A stretch of 7,657 nt of DNA. Origin: Bog-756 sp963977795. Its GTDB lineage: Bacteria; Actinomycetota; Acidimicrobiia; Acidimicrobiales; RAAP-2. The position numbers and the translations under genes are program-made. This document shows, in pieces, positions 6,142-7,657 of this stretch. The notes beneath the pieces are model-generated. The model had not been told where the DNA came from and did not search any database. It saw only the letters and a list, made by a program, of their open reading frames with translations. The stretch lies in the NCBI GenBank assembly GCA_963977795.1, contig CAXBRB010000122.1, positions 1 to 7,657 on the forward strand, given 5' to 3'. The stretch's first letter is position 1. The number at the start of each line of letters is the position of its first letter.

Positions 6142-6518
6142 CAGGGCCCCGTGGCCACGAGCTCGATGCGGTTGCCGAAGGGGTCGGCGGTGAACCGCTG
6201 CACCATGCCGGGCACGTCCTCCACCGTCCGCACCGGGTGGCCGGCCGCCTCGAGGGCCGCGCACAGCGCCTCGACGTCCTCGACCACCAGGGCCGGGTGG
6301 GCCTTCCGGGCCGGGGTGAAGCCGTCCTCCACCCCCAGGTGGATCCGCACGGCCCCGGCCTCGAACCAGCAGCCACCGCGGGCGGCCAGCTCGGCCGGCT
6401 TGGGCACGCGCGGCACCCCGAGCAGGCCCTCGTAGAAGGCGGCGGCCTCGTCCTCGCCCCCGGCCGGCATGGCCAGCTGCACGTGGTCGATGGCGGTGAT
6501 CCGGTAGGCGGCGGCCAC
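6141..6518 (-). CDS. VOC/glyoxalase-fold protein
   Basis: A 125-residue protein of the vicinal-oxygen-chelate superfamily, holding the two beta-alpha-beta-beta-beta modules of a standard single-chain member. Module one opens with ITAIDHVQLAMP (His12) and includes EAAAFYEGLLGVPRVPKP and VRIHLGVE (His60). Module two covers PALVVEDVEALCAALEAAGHPVRTVEDVPGMVQRFTADPFGNRIELVA, ending with Glu119. His12, His60 and Glu119 are placed as metal ligands of the family, so it could be an active metalloenzyme or a binding/resistance protein; the substrate cannot be assigned. Start: GTG 6518, immediately before AAAYRITAIDHV and 7 bases after the -10 hexamer TAGGTT. The frame stays open further upstream, but that extension is Arg/Pro-rich out-of-frame shadow of the next gene. 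The stop overlaps the MFS start by one base. Confidence 0.88.
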   Translation of the reverse strand: MAAAYRITAIDHVQLAMPAGGEDEAAAFYEGLLGVPRVPKPAELAARGGCWFEAGAVRIHLGVEDGFTPARKAHPALVVEDVEALCAALEAAGHPVRTVEDVPGMVQRFTADPFGNRIELVATGP

Positions 6519-6525
6519 GGAGCAG

Positions 6526-6531
6526 AACCTA
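6526..6531 (-). promoter_or_regulatory. -10 hexamer TAGGTT, leaderless promoter of the VOC-MFS pair
   Basis: Read on the minus strand, TAGGTT is followed by CTGCTCC and then GTG (6518). The seven-base spacing equals that at the SRPBCC gene, and there is no Shine-Dalgarno sequence. This supports the GTG start and predicts a leaderless two-gene mRNA. The -35 region at about 6549-6554 (CTTCCC) is weak. Confidence 0.55.
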
Positions 6532-6577
6532 CCCCTGCAGCCGCTCCGGGGAAGGGTGGCGGTGCGCGCCGGGCCGG

Positions 6578-6796
6578 TCAGTAGGTGGTGTCGGCGTCGA
6601 CGGCCCGGGTGTGCTCCCGGGCTGCGGCCAGCATCCCCTGGGCGGCGGCCAGGACCGAGAGATCGCCCCGGACCCGGATCCGGCCGGCCGTCAGCGCTTC
6701 GGCCGGGGTGAGCTCGCCCCGGGACAGGGCGGCGGCGTCGTCGTAGGCCAGGGAGAGGGTCACGACCACAGGGACCCCGGCACCGTCGTCGGCAGC
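6578..6796 (-). CDS. SCP2-like (sterol carrier/lipid-transfer) protein, C-terminal fragment
   Basis: Seventy-two residues are readable before the sequence changes character. VPVVVTLSLAYDDAAALSRGELTPAEALTAGRIRVRGDLSVL has the end-of-domain pattern of SCP2-like proteins: an edge beta strand, then DA.AL..GEL...EA...GRI.V.GD.. and a closing helix (AAAQGMLAAAREHTRAV). Such domains bind lipids or acyl chains, and are often found in actinobacteria either alone or fused to other enzymes. The rest of the gene is missing because the window switches to unrelated DNA at about 6780-6806; the frame happens to stay open past the junction, but those residues (Gly/Val/Ala-rich antisense of the receptor) are not homologous. 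It lies 59 bases upstream of the VOC start on the same strand; the VOC gene still has its own promoter-like element. Family assignment is moderate because only the C-terminus is visible. Confidence 0.6.
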   Translation of the reverse strand, partial: AADDGAGVPVVVTLSLAYDDAAALSRGELTPAEALTAGRIRVRGDLSVLAAAQGMLAAAREHTRAVDADTTY

Positions 6797-6806
6797 GGCC
6801 AGACAA
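6780..6806. other. Composition break / probable chimeric assembly junction
   Basis: To the left, codons are actinobacterial and almost all end in G or C. To the right, codons such as ACA, AAT, GAA, AAA, ATT, GAT and TTT appear and a different, plus-strand protein frame begins to make sense. The minus-strand SCP2-like protein loses homology at the same place where the plus-strand receptor acquires it, so both genes are cut by one point. No inverted repeats, target-site duplication, integrase or transposase accompany it. The exact base cannot be fixed by eye. Confidence 0.75.
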
Positions 6807-7657
6807 CGAATAACTACGGCGTCTCCCGCGCGGGCAAGGAAAACACCCACAAAAGCGACATCAAGTCCGACTACAACCTCAGCTCCAAGGACATCTTCTC
6901 CTTCCGCTGGTCCTACCTCCGCCAGGACATCTACCGCGACGCCCTCTTCGAAGGCCCCGCCGATGGCGCCAACAACCAGGGCGGCCAGTTCAACACCAAC
7001 CACTCCACCGGCGCCACCTGGACCAAAACCATCTCCCCTTCCATCGTCAACGTCTTCCGCTTCGGCTACAACCGCACCTACGCGACATTCACCAACCCCG
7101 GCATCGACGGCCCCGGCGCCGCCGCCTTCGGCTTCAAAAACATCCCCGCCGAAGCGATTGCCAAAGGCAACGGCGGCATCCCGCAAATCTCGGTGAGTAA
7201 CTACAACTCCCTCGGCACCCGCAACTTCCGCCCGCAGTTCCAGGCTCCCGAACTGTTCCAGTTCCTGGACACGATCTCCCTGACCAAGGGCGAGCACTCT
7301 CTTCGCATGGGTTTTGAGACCCGGCAGAAGAACAACACGTTCCAGGATCTTGCTCGCACAGTCCCGGCGTACACTTTCGGTGGCCGTTTTACTGGAGAGG
7401 CGATGGCGGATCTCCTGGTCGGCTACGTTCAGCAGTTCGACGCGAATACCCAAGCCAATGTGGAACAGCTGCAAAAGGCGTACGCAACCTTCATCCAGGA
7501 TGACTGGAAAGTCCTACCGAACCTGACGTTGAATCTGGGGCTGCGCTACGAATACACGACTCCGTTCTATGCGACCGGCAAGAACAAGAACGTCAACTTC
7601 GATCCGAAGACTGGCCAGTTGGTGTACCCCACCAGCGGCCGAGATTATTTGGTGAAC
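6797..7657 (+). CDS. TonB-dependent receptor (Oar-like) fragment, both ends missing
   Basis: 287 residues in one open frame running off the right edge; the 5' part is lost at the junction. The sequence matches the plug-distal and early barrel part of the large (about 1,000-1,200 residue) Oar-like TonB-dependent receptors abundant in Acidobacteriota: HKSDIKSDYNLSSKDIFSFRWSYLR (strand hairpin), NVFRFGYNRT, GIPQISVSNYNSLG, ELFQFLDTISLTKGEHSLRMGFETR, FTGEAMADLLVGY, then YATFIQDDWKVLPNLTLNLGLRYEYTTPF and NFDPKTGQLV. Alternating aromatic strands and Asn/Gly-rich turns fit an outer-membrane beta-barrel that, in the family, imports large or scarce substrates using TonB energy. The substrate is unknown and the N-terminal carboxypeptidase-regulatory-like domain typical of the family is not in view. 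An outer-membrane protein does not belong with the actinobacterial genes to its left. Confidence 0.88.

Noticed and set aside
5218..6435. A 405-residue open frame on the plus strand, rich in Gly, His, Glu and Gln
   Set aside because: It is antisense to the MFS-cNMP and VOC genes, which are well supported. The low-complexity composition indicates a shadow frame.
6519..6806. N-terminal extension of the VOC protein upstream of GTG 6518
   Set aside because: The extra residues are Arg/Pro/Gly-rich, overlap the SCP2-like gene in another frame, run into the junction, and have no VOC similarity. The promoter-like hexamer and the domain start both favour GTG 6518.
6578..7474. One long minus-strand protein of about 298 residues spanning the junction
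   Set aside because: Only the last 72 residues look like a real (SCP2-like) protein. The rest is antisense to the TonB-dependent receptor, and the fusion exists only because the frames happen to stay open across the junction.
6780..7657. Horizontal transfer of a receptor gene into an actinobacterium
   Set aside because: No integrase, transposase, tRNA or flanking repeats are visible, the receptor lacks its 5' end, and an outer-membrane barrel would have no place in a monoderm cell. A chimeric contig is simpler, though not proven.

Overview
The window joins two unrelated pieces of DNA. Bases 1 to about 6,790 are extremely G+C-rich (roughly three quarters by eye), with almost exclusively G/C-ending codons. 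They read like a free-living actinobacterium; the gene content and the repeated leaderless-promoter pattern would fit Acidimicrobiia, but that placement is inference. From about 6,797 to the right edge the base composition drops, the codon choice changes, and one open frame reads as the middle of an Oar-like TonB-dependent outer-membrane receptor of the kind abundant in Acidobacteriota. Such a receptor needs an outer membrane, which actinobacteria lack. The simplest reading is a misassembled (chimeric) metagenomic contig, not a natural locus.

Layout, plus strand: (1) the 3' part of a mucin-like, Thr-rich, single-pass membrane protein of unknown function (2-721); (2) four tandem 23-bp palindromic repeats that begin inside its last codons (700-791); (3) a MetF-type methylenetetrahydrofolate reductase (862-1734); (4) an NAD-type malate dehydrogenase (1825-2817); (5) a SRPBCC-fold protein (2887-3348), followed 44 bases later by (6) a renalase-like FAD oxidoreductase (3393-4334). 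Minus strand, convergent with these: (7) an MFS permease fused to a C-terminal cyclic-nucleotide-binding domain (6141-4369), whose start overlaps by one base the stop of (8) a small VOC/glyoxalase-fold protein (6518-6141); then (9) the C-terminus of an SCP2-like protein, cut by the junction (6796-6578). On the plus strand after the junction lies (10) the receptor fragment (6797-7657). No gene-free stretch exceeds 300 bases; the longest is about 140 bases (722-861) and holds the palindromic repeats and a promoter.

How the genes work together: metF (one-carbon metabolism, methyl supply for methionine) and mdh (TCA cycle) are housekeeping genes, each with its own promoter. SRPBCC plus FAD oxidoreductase looks like a two-gene operon, and VOC plus MFS-cNMP looks like a translationally coupled pair. 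The most coherent regulatory observation is that four genes (metF, mdh, SRPBCC, VOC) have a TANNNT -10 hexamer ending only 6-9 bases before the start codon and no Shine-Dalgarno sequence, so their mRNAs are probably leaderless. The internal operon gene for the FAD enzyme instead has a good GGAGG. I see no CRISPR array, tRNA, rRNA, transposase or recognisable defence system.
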